From the NCBI RefSeq assembly GCF_001553785.1, contig NZ_LOJP01000001.1, forward strand, positions 2,264,987 to 2,328,986: a stretch of 64,000 bases of DNA, written 5' to 3'. The stretch comes from Actinoplanes sp. TFC3 (lineage in GTDB: Bacteria > Actinomycetota > Actinomycetes > Mycobacteriales > Micromonosporaceae). The translations under genes and the position numbers were made by a program. The notes beneath the pieces are model-generated. The model had not been told where the DNA came from and searched no databases. It saw only the letters and a list, made by a program, of their open reading frames with translations. Shown here one piece after another: positions 52,850 through 60,690 of this stretch. Within the stretch, counting starts at the first letter, position 1, and each line of letters begins with the position of its first letter.

Positions 52850-54058
52850 TTACTGACGGTAGGTTTCCAGGAAGCGGCGCAGGCGGTCGGTGGCGTCGTC
52901 GAGCACATCCACCGGCGCCAGGAAGACCAGCCGCAGATGATCGGGGGTCGGCAGGTTGAAGCCGGTGCCGTGCGACAGCAGCATCAGCTCCTGTTCGAGC
53001 AGGTCGATGATCAGCTTCTGGTCGTCGCGGATCTTGTGCACCTCGGGATCGAGCCGGGCGAACAGGTAGAGCGCGCCGCGGGGGAGCACGGCGTCCACGC
53101 CGGGAATGGCATTGAGTTTGTGATAGGCGTGGGTGCGCTGTTCGTACAGCCGGCCGCCGGGGCGGATCAGCGTGGTGATGCTCTGGAACCCACCCAGCGC
53201 CGTCTGCACCGCGTGCTGGGCCGGCACGTTGGGGCACAGCCGCATGTTGGCCAGCAACTGCAGGCCTTCGAGGTATTCGGTCGCGTGGGCGGTGGGGCCG
53301 CTGACCGCCATCCAGCCCGAGCGGAAGCCGGCCGCCCGGTAAGCCTTGCTCAGCCCGCCCATCGTGATGACCAGCAGATCCTGGGCGAGCGCGGCGGCGC
53401 AGTGGTGCTTGGCGTCGTCGTACAGAATTTTGTCGTAGATCTCGTCGGCCAGCACCAGTAGACCGTGCCGGCGCGCGATGTCCAGCAACCCCAGCAGCGT
53501 CTCGCGGGAGTAGACGGCGCCGGTCGGGTTGTTCGGGTTGATGATGACGATGGCCCGGGTGCTCGGGGTGATCTGTGCGGCGACATGCTCCAGATCAGGC
53601 TCCCAGCCCTGCGTCTCGTCGCACCGGTAGTGCACCGGCCGGCCGCCGCACAACGTCACCGCGCCGGTCCACAGCGGGTAGTCCGGACTCGGGACCAGCA
53701 CCTCGTCGCCGGTGTTGAGCAGGGCCTGCAGCGACATCACGATCAACTCGGACACCCCGTTGCCCAGGAACACATCATCCGGCTGGACGTCCTGCACCCC
53801 GAGCGTCTGGTAGTACTGCGCGACGGCCACGCGGGCCGAGTAGATCCCGCGGGCGTCGCTGTAGCCCTCGGCGGACGGCAGGTTGTGCACCATGTCCGCG
53901 ACGATCGGCTCGGGCGTGTTGAGCCCCCACGGCGCCGGGTTGCCCAGGTTCAGCTTCAGGATGCGGTGCCCGGCGCTCTCCAGTTCCTGAGCGCGGCGCA
54001 GCACCGGGCCGCGGATGTCGTACCGGACGTTCTTCAGCCTGTCTGCCTGCGCCACCAT
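52850..54058 (-). CDS. PLP-dependent aminotransferase, probable alanine transaminase (AlaA-like)
   Basis: 402 aa class-I/II aminotransferase. Substrate/cofactor landmarks: LNLGNPAPWG near the N-terminus, IIINPNNPTGAVYS, DEIYDKILYD, and the PLP lysine in GGLSKAYRAAGFRSGWMA. The sequence near NVRYDIRGPVLRRAQELE resembles E. coli AlaA. ATG at 54058. It is downstream of a small HTH regulator on the same strand with an 11-bp gap. Alanine-pyruvate activity is a family-based inference. Confidence 0.85.
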   Translation of the reverse strand: MVAQADRLKNVRYDIRGPVLRRAQELESAGHRILKLNLGNPAPWGLNTPEPIVADMVHNLPSAEGYSDARGIYSARVAVAQYYQTLGVQDVQPDDVFLGNGVSELIVMSLQALLNTGDEVLVPSPDYPLWTGAVTLCGGRPVHYRCDETQGWEPDLEHVAAQITPSTRAIVIINPNNPTGAVYSRETLLGLLDIARRHGLLVLADEIYDKILYDDAKHHCAAALAQDLLVITMGGLSKAYRAAGFRSGWMAVSGPTAHATEYLEGLQLLANMRLCPNVPAQHAVQTALGGFQSITTLIRPGGRLYEQRTHAYHKLNAIPGVDAVLPRGALYLFARLDPEVHKIRDDQKLIIDLLEQELMLLSHGTGFNLPTPDHLRLVFLAPVDVLDDATDRLRRFLETYRQ

Positions 54059-54068
54059 GCACCCGAGC

Positions 54069-54371
54069 CTATCCGGCCGCGGGTCGATCAACCTGCGTCG
54101 CGATGGCCTGCAGCTTGGCGATGTGCGCCTTGAGCGCCGCCCGGCCCGCCTCCGAAAGGTTCACCCACGTGCGGGGACGCTTGCCGACGTAGCCCTTGCG
54201 CACCTCGACGTAGCCGACCTCGTTCAGGTGCGACAGGCGCTTCGACAGAGCCGAGTCGGACAGCTGCACGGAGTCGCGCACGAAGGCGAACTCGGCCCAT
54301 TCCGCGCCGGCCAGCAACGCCACGATCGCCAGCCGGGTCGGGTCGAGCAGCAGCGGATCCAGGTCGGTCAT
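54069..54371 (-). CDS. Small winged-helix regulator (ArsR/MarR-like, HTH_34 type)
   Basis: 100 aa consisting of a winged helix: LLDPTRLAIVALLAGAEW, LSDSALSKRLSHLNEVGY (recognition helix) and a wing KRPRTWVNLSEAGRAAL. Its ATG overlaps the stop of the upstream membrane protein gene (ATGA). Such pairs usually act together, with the regulator controlling its own operon. Repeated ACTTTCC boxes upstream of the operon are candidate sites. Confidence 0.85.
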   Translation of the reverse strand: MTDLDPLLLDPTRLAIVALLAGAEWAEFAFVRDSVQLSDSALSKRLSHLNEVGYVEVRKGYVGKRPRTWVNLSEAGRAALKAHIAKLQAIATQVDRPAAG

Positions 54372-54829
54372 TTGTTGCTGACCCGGGTGAGCACCCGGTT
54401 CTCCCACCACGGCCCGGCCAGCATGACCAGCAGGCCACCAGCGATGCAGTACCACAGCACGAAGTGCGGCACCTGCAGCCGGCCCGCGCCCAGCGCCAGG
54501 GCCACGAGAGTGATGGCGAACACCAGCGCGACGCCGAACCTGCGCACCGGCTTGGCGGTCAGCCGCGGGCTCACCTGCCGGCCGAAGAGATGCGAACCCC
54601 ACCGGCTGCTGCGGGCGATGCTGAGGAACAGCAGCGCCATGCTGATCACCGAGCCCCAATTGCGCATGACATCGGGAGCCAGTTCCTGGGCCACTCCGTA
54701 CCCGATGAGAAAGAGCCCGCTGCCGATCCACCACCACCGGGACGAGCGGGCAGCGGTGGCGGACTGCTCCCGGCGCTGCTGAATCGCGTCGAGGGCCTGG
54801 CGTGCTTCCTGCGGTGCCGGCGTCGTCAT
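54368..54829 (-). CDS. Four-helix membrane protein coupled to winged-helix regulator
   Basis: 153 aa from the ATG at 54829 with GGAGGCG upstream. A cytoplasmic N-terminal helix (about 1-28) is followed by four membrane segments. Unrecognised family, but a membrane protein followed by an overlapping HTH_34 regulator is a common actinobacterial pairing. It may sense a membrane-active compound or transmit a signal to the regulator. Confidence 0.72.
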   Translation of the reverse strand: MTTPAPQEARQALDAIQQRREQSATAARSSRWWWIGSGLFLIGYGVAQELAPDVMRNWGSVISMALLFLSIARSSRWGSHLFGRQVSPRLTAKPVRRFGVALVFAITLVALALGAGRLQVPHFVLWYCIAGGLLVMLAGPWWENRVLTRVSNK

Positions 54830-54855
54830 GACGCGCCTCCATCCGTCGAGGGAAT

Positions 54856-54909
54856 TACTTTCTCCAGAGGAAAGTACCCCTCCACTTTCCTCCGCGGCAA
54901 GTACTTTCC
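54856..54909. promoter_or_regulatory. Cluster of ACTTTCC boxes upstream of the membrane protein/regulator pair
   Basis: TACTTTC (54856-54862) and GAAAGTA (54870-54876) form an inverted repeat with a seven-base spacer. Further ACTTTCC copies lie at 54884-54890 and 54903-54909. They occupy the divergent gap and probably bind the winged-helix regulator. Confidence 0.65.
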
Positions 54910-54939
54910 TGGGAGTGATGCGCCAGAGTGCTGTCCGTG

Positions 54940-55368
54940 ATGACTGAGCCGGTGAAGCACGAGCACACCCATGTACGGCTGTTGGCCGGCCACGCCAGCA
55001 CCGGCCGGCCGGTCCATGAGCAGGTGCCTGCCGCCCTGGTTGAGCAGGCGATCTATGACGTGCTGGCAAGCCCGGCCATCGCTTACGGTTTCGCGGCCGG
55101 TGACCGAGTCCGGGTCGGCGAGGACGGGTCGTTCACGGTGCTGCAGCGCGGCGGGAATCTGTGCGTGGTGCTGCTACCGGCCAATCCGCCGTCCGACGCG
55201 GACGCGCAGCCGCGAGCTGGCCAGCGCGCGGCGGGTGCCGCGCCGGTGGGAGGGCAGCTTGCGGCGCGCCATGCTTGCTCGGCGCTGCGCAGGTGGGGCC
55301 AGCCGGGCTCTACCTGGCCACCGGCAGCCTGCTGCTGCCGGTGGTCGTGCACATCGTCATCGGCCTGA
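54940..55368 (+). CDS. DUF4265-like protein, C-terminus possibly scrambled
   Basis: 142 aa. Residues 10-85 (HVRLLAGHASTGRPVHEQVP and GFAAGDRVRVGEDGSFTVLQ) look like the N-terminal half of a DUF4265 domain. From about residue 88 the sequence becomes low-complexity, with a Cys/Ser/Trp-rich end that is not protein-like. Another frame over the same bases encodes a CAAX-protease-like tail, so the gene seems truncated by deletion and read into a remnant. Divergent from the membrane protein/regulator pair. Confidence 0.5.
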   Translation: MTEPVKHEHTHVRLLAGHASTGRPVHEQVPAALVEQAIYDVLASPAIAYGFAAGDRVRVGEDGSFTVLQRGGNLCVVLLPANPPSDADAQPRAGQRAAGAAPVGGQLAARHACSALRRWGQPGSTWPPAACCCRWSCTSSSA

Positions 55369-55394
55369 GGTCGCTGCTGATGATGCCAGCGAAG
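55293..55394 (+). pseudogene. Remnant of a CPBP/CAAX-type membrane protease C-terminus
   Basis: In the frame one base off from the DUF4265-like gene, the stretch GLYLATGSLLLPVVVHIVIG followed by LRSLLM matches the last helix of CPBP (Abi/Rce1-type) intramembrane proteases, including the conserved His. There is no upstream part of the gene in this frame. It overlaps the 3' end of the convergent kinase gene. Confidence 0.5.
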
Positions 55395-57051
55395 GCTGCA
55401 GCGCCACCCCTGTCGCCGCAACCGTGAACCAGAAGACGCTGCCGCCGCCCGGGTTGGCTTCGACGCCGATCTCGCCGCCGTGCAGGTCGACGATGCGCCG
55501 GCACACGGCCAGCCCGAGGCCGGTGCCGGGGAAGCCCTCGGCCGCCGGGGCACGGTGGAACGGCCGGAAGATCCGGGTGCGCTGATCCTCCGGTACGCCG
55601 ATGCCGCGGTCGGCCACCTCGATGCGCCACCACCCGGGCGTAGCTTCGCGCGCCGACACGGTGACGCGCGCGGCGGTGCCGTGGCGCACGAAGCGCGTCG
55701 CGTTGTCGACGAGTTGGCCGACGACCTCGCCGTACAGGTGCGCGTCAACCATGATGGTGGGCAGGTCGGCGACGTCGATGCTGGGGCGCTCGCCCTCGAC
55801 CGAGTCCAGCCGGCCGGCCACCACGCCGAGGGTGAGCCCGGTGGCGTCGACCGGTTCCAGCTTGAGCGCCGCCTCTCCGGCCTGCGAATAGGTGAGCAAC
55901 TCGTCAACCAGGGCGAGCATGCGCCGGGTGCTGGCGCCGATGCGATGCAGGAACCCTCGCGAAGCCTCATCGAGCTGGGGTGCCACTTCCTCCAGCAGCA
56001 GGTCGGTGAACCCGGCAATGGTGTGCAGCGGGGCGTGCAGGTTCTCCCCGGCCGCCGCGGCGAACCCGGTCAGCTCCTCCTCGCGTTCCTTCAGCGCCGC
56101 CACCGCCGCCGCGGCGTGAGCCTGGGCCTGCTGCTCGGACGCCTGGGCGTGAGCCAGCCGGGCGCGCTGGCTGCGCGCCGCCGAGAATGCCGCCAGGACG
56201 GACCCGGCCAGCAGGAACGACACGATCGCCGAGCCCAGCATGCTCAGCGGCGCGACCAGGGTGCGACCCGTGCTGATCAGCGGCGTGGCCGGCGTGACAG
56301 TGACCTGCCAGGCGTGACCGGCCAGCGGGATGTCGATCTCGGCCTGCTCGCTGGAAGAAGCCGAGCCGAAGCGGGCGATCTCCCGCGACGAACCCGACGG
56401 CGTCGTCTCGTTGAGCACTGCTCCCACATCGGTCACGCCGGCCCCGCGCAGAGCATCACGCAGCAGGTCGGACGCTCGTACCCCGATGATGACCCAGCCG
56501 CGGAACGCCGTGTCGTGCACCGGGTTGATCAGCTCGAACGCCTGCTGGCGGTGCGCCGGCGGCAGGTCGAGGTCGGCGGGCAGCACGTGCGCGGGGCTAG
56601 CGATCAGGCGCCCGGACTCGCGGGCCAGGTCGAGGCCGCGGGTCAGCGCGGGGGAGGGCCGCAGCTCGGTACGCGCCGGCGGCGTGCTGCCGTCCAGGGT
56701 GCGCTGGGCCAGCACGGTGTAGGTGGGGGAGACCACGACCACCTGGTGCGCGCCCTCGAGGCGGCCGGTGCCGATCTGCGACACGAGCGAATCGAGCGCG
56801 GTGGCCGGGGAGGACGAGGCTGCCGCGGCGGCGACATCGTGCAGCGTGTCGGCGTACTGCTGGAATGTGGTGTCCAGGGCGGCGCGCACGCGCGCGCTGC
56901 GCAGGGCGAGTTCCGCCGAAGCCGCGTCATCCGCAGCCGCTGACAAACCGGTCGCCGCCACGGCGCCGGTGCCGAGGCCGGTCACGAGCACGGCAGCCGC
57001 GACGGCCACCGCTCGCCGGCCGGGGGCGCCAATCCACCTGGAGATGTTCAC
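55357..57051 (-). CDS. CHASE-domain sensor histidine kinase with non-canonical H-box
   Basis: 564 aa. Membrane segment near 13-35, CHASE-like extracytoplasmic domain (about 40-255) and a second membrane segment near 265-290. A coiled coil (about 295-325) leads into HisKA-like and HATPase domains (QLVDNATRF, DRGIGVP, GTGLGLAV). In the phosphoacceptor helix GFAAAAGENLHAPLHTIAGF, Glu336 occupies the position of the usual His of SHDLxxPL; His339 is nearby. It is divergent from a receiver gene. It may bind ATP and signal without standard autophosphorylation, or use His339. Confidence 0.85.
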   Translation of the reverse strand: MNISRWIGAPGRRAVAVAAAVLVTGLGTGAVAATGLSAAADDAASAELALRSARVRAALDTTFQQYADTLHDVAAAAASSSPATALDSLVSQIGTGRLEGAHQVVVVSPTYTVLAQRTLDGSTPPARTELRPSPALTRGLDLARESGRLIASPAHVLPADLDLPPAHRQQAFELINPVHDTAFRGWVIIGVRASDLLRDALRGAGVTDVGAVLNETTPSGSSREIARFGSASSSEQAEIDIPLAGHAWQVTVTPATPLISTGRTLVAPLSMLGSAIVSFLLAGSVLAAFSAARSQRARLAHAQASEQQAQAHAAAAVAALKEREEELTGFAAAAGENLHAPLHTIAGFTDLLLEEVAPQLDEASRGFLHRIGASTRRMLALVDELLTYSQAGEAALKLEPVDATGLTLGVVAGRLDSVEGERPSIDVADLPTIMVDAHLYGEVVGQLVDNATRFVRHGTAARVTVSAREATPGWWRIEVADRGIGVPEDQRTRIFRPFHRAPAAEGFPGTGLGLAVCRRIVDLHGGEIGVEANPGGGSVFWFTVAATGVALQPSLASSAATSGR

Positions 57052-57151
57052 GCAGCCATATTCGGCACTGGCCGTCCGGCGATTGAGGTGCGGGCAGCAA
57101 GGTTGCGGCTTTGCACCTCAAGCAGGGGGAGCAAACGGATAAGTTGGACGG

Positions 57152-57529
57152 GTGGGGGCCACCGTGCTGCTGGTCGAGGACGATCCGGACATCCGGCACC
57201 TCGTCTCGTACAAGCTGGGCAAGGGTGGGCTGGACGTGATCGCGGTGGCGGACGGGGTGGCCGCGCTGCGGGAGGCCCGGGCCCACCCGCCGGACCTGGT
57301 GCTGCTGGACGTGCGGATGCCGCGGCTGTCCGGGATCGAGGTGTGCCGGGAGTTGCGGGCCGGGCCACTGACCGCCGACGTACCGATCATCATGCTCACC
57401 GCCCGCTCCCGGCCGCAGGACCTGGAACAGGGGTACGCCGCCGGCGCCACCGACTACGTGGTCAAGCCGTTCAGCCCGCGGGACCTGCTCGCCCGGGTTG
57501 AGGCGGCGCTGGCCCGGGTCGCCGGCTGA
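57152..57529 (+). CDS. Single-domain response regulator (receiver)
   Basis: 125 aa receiver only: VEDDPDI, phosphoacceptor in LVLLDVRMP, MLTAR and DYVVKPFSP. GTG start. Its stop overlaps the start of the HEAT-repeat gene (TGATG), so it belongs to a three-gene operon with HEAT and glycosyltransferase genes. Divergent from the CHASE-domain kinase, its likely partner. Output must go through a protein contact, for instance the HEAT protein. Confidence 0.9.
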   Translation: MGATVLLVEDDPDIRHLVSYKLGKGGLDVIAVADGVAALREARAHPPDLVLLDVRMPRLSGIEVCRELRAGPLTADVPIIMLTARSRPQDLEQGYAAGATDYVVKPFSPRDLLARVEAALARVAG

Positions 57530-58581
57530 TGCAGGCGCTGTTCACGATCGTCCTCGAGATCCTGCTGGCGATCGTGGCCGGTACCGCGCTGGGCATCGTG
57601 CTCGTGCGGCTGCTCCGCCGCTCCCGGCAGCGCCGCCAGGCCCGGTTGGCGGCTGGGCCGCGCCGCTCGCTGCTGGCCTTCGTGGCCGACAACGGCGAGG
57701 AGGGCAGTCACGACCTGGTGGCCATCCCGGAGGACGCCTGGCGCGCCGCCGAGCCGCACGCGCTGGCCTTGCTCCGCAAGCTGCGCGGCGAAGCCCACCT
57801 GGGCCTGGTCTCGGTGTTCCTGCGGCGGGGGACCGCCCGCACCGCCCTGGGTCAGTTGCACTCGCGCAGCCCAGTCCGGCGGGCCCGCGCGGCCCAGGTG
57901 CTCGGCGATCTGGAGTTGCGTCAGGCGGTGCCGGAGCTGTGCCGGTTGCTGACCGATCGGCATGACGAGGTGCGGGTTGTGGCCGTACGGGCGCTGGGTC
58001 GCATCGGTGACCCCGCAGCGGCCTGGCGCATCATCGCCGCGCTGGACCGCAGCGACCCCGTTCCCTCGCTGCTGGCCACGCACACGCTGGTCCAGCTCGG
58101 GCCGGAGGCCGAGGTGACGCTGTCCGCCGCGCTGGACCACCCGCAGGCCCGGGTCCGCGCGGTGTGCCTGGACGCGCTCGGGCTGCTCGGCGCGACCGGG
58201 TCGGTGCATCGCATCGCCCGCGTGCTCAAGGAAGACACCCACCTGGACGTGCGGATCGCGGCTGCCGCGGCCCTGGGACGACTGGGTACGCGCGGAGCCC
58301 TCGATCCCCTCACCCTCGCCCTGCACAGCTCGCGGCCACCGGCCCTGCGCGCGGCAGCGGCCAAGGCTCTGGGCGACCTCGGCGCGACCTCCGCCGTGCC
58401 CACCCTCACCGCGCTGCTCACCGACGACGCGTTCCACGTGGCCCACGAAGCCGCCCACGCCCTGCGCCACATCGGTCCTGAGGGGCTGGCCGCGCTGCAG
58501 GAGTCGGACTCGCCGCACGCCCTGGAGGCGCTGGCCTTGGCCGAGGTGCTCACCGAGCGGAAGGCAGGTGTCCCGGCGTGA
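57529..58581 (+). CDS. HEAT-repeat protein with N-terminal membrane anchor
   Basis: 350 aa. One membrane segment near 3-27 (FTIVLEILLAIVAGTALGIV) and a basic stretch precede tandem HEAT/PBS-lyase-like repeats from about 100 to 345 (RRARAAQVLGDLELRQAVPE, DEVRVVAVRALGRIGDPAAA and others). No catalytic residues. It lies between a receiver and a glycosyltransferase, overlapping both, so it is a likely scaffold linking phospho-signalling to the transferase at the membrane. Confidence 0.85.
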   Translation: MQALFTIVLEILLAIVAGTALGIVLVRLLRRSRQRRQARLAAGPRRSLLAFVADNGEEGSHDLVAIPEDAWRAAEPHALALLRKLRGEAHLGLVSVFLRRGTARTALGQLHSRSPVRRARAAQVLGDLELRQAVPELCRLLTDRHDEVRVVAVRALGRIGDPAAAWRIIAALDRSDPVPSLLATHTLVQLGPEAEVTLSAALDHPQARVRAVCLDALGLLGATGSVHRIARVLKEDTHLDVRIAAAAALGRLGTRGALDPLTLALHSSRPPALRAAAAKALGDLGATSAVPTLTALLTDDAFHVAHEAAHALRHIGPEGLAALQESDSPHALEALALAEVLTERKAGVPA

Positions 58582-60035
58582 TGCTGGAGCTGGTCCGGGA
58601 CGTCCTGCGCTGGGCGGACCTCGGCATCTTCGTCTATTTCGTGGCGCTCAACAGCGGCTACCTGATCCTGATCGCCCTGGCCGGGCTGGAGTTCGCCAAG
58701 CACCTGCGCCGGATGCCGTTCGCGGGCTCCGACGACATGTTCCGCAGCCCGCTCACCCTGCCGGTGTCGGTGATCATGCCGGCGTACAACGAGGGGCCGG
58801 GCATCGTGGCGGCCGTGCAGGCGATGACCGCGCTGCGCTACCCGCGCTACGAGATCGTGGTGGTTGACGATGGCTCCAGCGACGACACGTTCGAGCAGTT
58901 GCGCACCGGCTTCGAGCTGGTCGAGGTGCCGCGGGTGGTGCCCGACGACGTGGCGTACCGCTCGCAGGTGCTGGCCGTGTACGTGGCCCGCGCCAATCCG
59001 GAGACGCTGACGGTGGTGCGCAAGACCAACGGCGGCAAGGCGGACGCGCTCAACGTCGGCATCAATTTGTCCCGGCATCCGCTGATCTGCATGGTCGACG
59101 CCGACTCGGTGCTCGACCCGGACGCGTTGCTGTCGGTGGCCAAGCCCTTCGGTGACGACCCGCTGCGCGTGGCGGCCTGCGGCGGGGTGGTGCGCATCGC
59201 CAACGGCTGCAAGGTGATCGGTGGGCGCGTCGTCGACGTGCGGATGCCCAAGCCGTGGCTGCTGCGCATTCAGGTGGTCGAATATTTGCGGGCGTTCCTG
59301 ATGGGCCGCACCGGATGGTCGCGGCTGGGCGGGCTGGTGGTGATCTCCGGGGCGTTCGGAGTGTTCCGGCGCGATCTGGTGGTGGAGATCGGTGGCTTGG
59401 ACCCCGGCACCATCGGCGAGGACGCGGAGCTGGTCGTGCGCCTGCACCACCACCTGCGCCAGCGCAAGCAGGACTACCGGGTCATCTTCGTGGCCGAGCC
59501 GGTGAGCTGGAGCGAGGCGCCGTCGAGCCTGCGGGTGCTGGGCCGCCAGCGCCGCCGCTGGCACCGGGGCATCGCCGAGATCCTGGGCAAGCACCGCACC
59601 ATGATCGGCAACCCGCGCTACGGGCGGATCGGGTTGGTCGCCTTGCCCTACTACGTGGTCTTCGAGCTGCTGGCCCCGTTCATCGAGCTGGCTGCCCTGC
59701 TGCTGTTGCCGCTCGGGCTCTGGGCCGATGCCATCAACACGGGGTTCGCGCTGGAGTTCGTGCTGGTGGCGTACGGATATGGCATGCTCGTCAGCCTTTC
59801 CGCCCTGTTCATCGAGGAGGTCTCGTTCCACCGCTACCCCCGGTGGTCCGATCTCGCGCGCGGCATGGCAGCGGCCTTCCTGGAAAACTTCGGATACCGC
59901 CAGATCCTGGCGTTCGCGCAGGTCCGAGGTGCTCTGGCCGCGGTGCACGGGCGTCAAGCCGTGTGGGGCGTGATGAACCGCGAGGGCTTCGACTCAACCC
60001 TGGAAAGCGCCGGATCGTTGCATCGGGTGCCGTAA
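58578..60035 (+). CDS. Membrane glycosyltransferase family 2, processive type
   Basis: 485 aa. One N-terminal membrane segment, then a GT-A domain: VSVIMPAYNEGPGI, VVVDDGSSDDT, DxD in CMVDADSVLDPDAL, EDAELVVRL and the processive-type QRRRW in VLGRQRRRWHRGIAEI. C-terminal membrane segments at about 345-425. This resembles cellulose, hyaluronan and poly-GlcNAc synthases. GTG start overlaps the HEAT gene (GTGA). The polymer it makes is unknown; receiver plus HEAT context suggests signal-controlled exopolysaccharide. The 3' end overlaps the DUF3159 gene by 42 bp. Confidence 0.87.
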   Translation: MMLELVRDVLRWADLGIFVYFVALNSGYLILIALAGLEFAKHLRRMPFAGSDDMFRSPLTLPVSVIMPAYNEGPGIVAAVQAMTALRYPRYEIVVVDDGSSDDTFEQLRTGFELVEVPRVVPDDVAYRSQVLAVYVARANPETLTVVRKTNGGKADALNVGINLSRHPLICMVDADSVLDPDALLSVAKPFGDDPLRVAACGGVVRIANGCKVIGGRVVDVRMPKPWLLRIQVVEYLRAFLMGRTGWSRLGGLVVISGAFGVFRRDLVVEIGGLDPGTIGEDAELVVRLHHHLRQRKQDYRVIFVAEPVSWSEAPSSLRVLGRQRRRWHRGIAEILGKHRTMIGNPRYGRIGLVALPYYVVFELLAPFIELAALLLLPLGLWADAINTGFALEFVLVAYGYGMLVSLSALFIEEVSFHRYPRWSDLARGMAAAFLENFGYRQILAFAQVRGALAAVHGRQAVWGVMNREGFDSTLESAGSLHRVP

Positions 60036-60641
60036 CCCCGGGTGATCGGCGGGCAGGCTGCGCCGGATCACCCACCAGCTCACCGCCAGGCTCGCTGCCA
60101 CCAACGGCCAGGTCAGCACGCCCCGCGCGATCCCCAGCGCCACCACCGCATGCGCCGCCCACAGCGGGATGAAGATCGCCAACCGCACGACATACTGCAA
60201 GACCCAGATCCAGGACCCGCGACTGTACGCCCGCAGCAGCGCCGGATCCCGTCGCCACCTCGTCTTCTGGCCCAGCACCGCGCCCACGATCACCCCGAGC
60301 AGCGGCCACCGGATGACGATGCTGACCGCCCAGGCCAGCGCGCTCGCCGCGTTCGTGACGATCTGCAGCAGGAAGAAGTCCTCCGCGCGCCCGGTGCGCA
60401 ACGCCACCAGCGCGGCCACACACACGCCCAGCAGCCCGATCAGCACCGCGCGTGGCTTGTCGCCGCCGCGCAGCCGGATCACGCCGACGATCACGGCGGC
60501 CACCACCGCGGCCCCGGCGCCGGTCCAAATCGAGCGTCCGCCGGCCAGCCACCCGGCCACGAACACCACCGGTGGCACCGTCGCGTCCAACGCGGCCCGC
60601 CGTCCGCCCAGCAGATCGGCCAGCGACTCCGGCTCCGCCAC
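59994..60641 (-). CDS. DUF3159 membrane protein
   Basis: 215 aa, about five membrane segments. It contains the DUF3159 pattern: LLGGRRAALDATVPPVVFVA, GRAEDFFLLQIVTNAASALA, RWPLLGVIVG and RAYSRGSWIWVLQYVVRLAI. Actinobacterial family without known function. Its start faces a methyltransferase gene across 49 bp containing an iron-box-like site. The 3' end runs 42 bp into the convergent glycosyltransferase gene. Confidence 0.87.
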   Translation of the reverse strand: MAEPESLADLLGGRRAALDATVPPVVFVAGWLAGGRSIWTGAGAAVVAAVIVGVIRLRGGDKPRAVLIGLLGVCVAALVALRTGRAEDFFLLQIVTNAASALAWAVSIVIRWPLLGVIVGAVLGQKTRWRRDPALLRAYSRGSWIWVLQYVVRLAIFIPLWAAHAVVALGIARGVLTWPLVAASLAVSWWVIRRSLPADHPGLRHPMQRSGAFQG

Positions 60642-60666
60642 GCCGCCCCCTCATCCCGCGCCTGAG

Positions 60667-60684
60667 AAAGGCAAGCCTACCTTT
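60667..60684. promoter_or_regulatory. Iron-box-like palindrome (IdeR/DmdR type)
   Basis: AAAGGCAAGCCTACCTTT is an imperfect palindrome similar to the actinobacterial TTAGGTTAGGCTAACCTAA iron-box consensus. It lies six bases before the methyltransferase start codon and 25 bp before the divergent DUF3159 start. Confidence 0.6.
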
Positions 60685-60690
60685 ACCTGT

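Noticed and set aside
57921..59957. 678-codon minus-strand frame opposite HEAT and glycosyltransferase genes
   Set aside because: His/Arg/Gln-rich shadow; the plus-strand genes have clear motifs and coupled starts.
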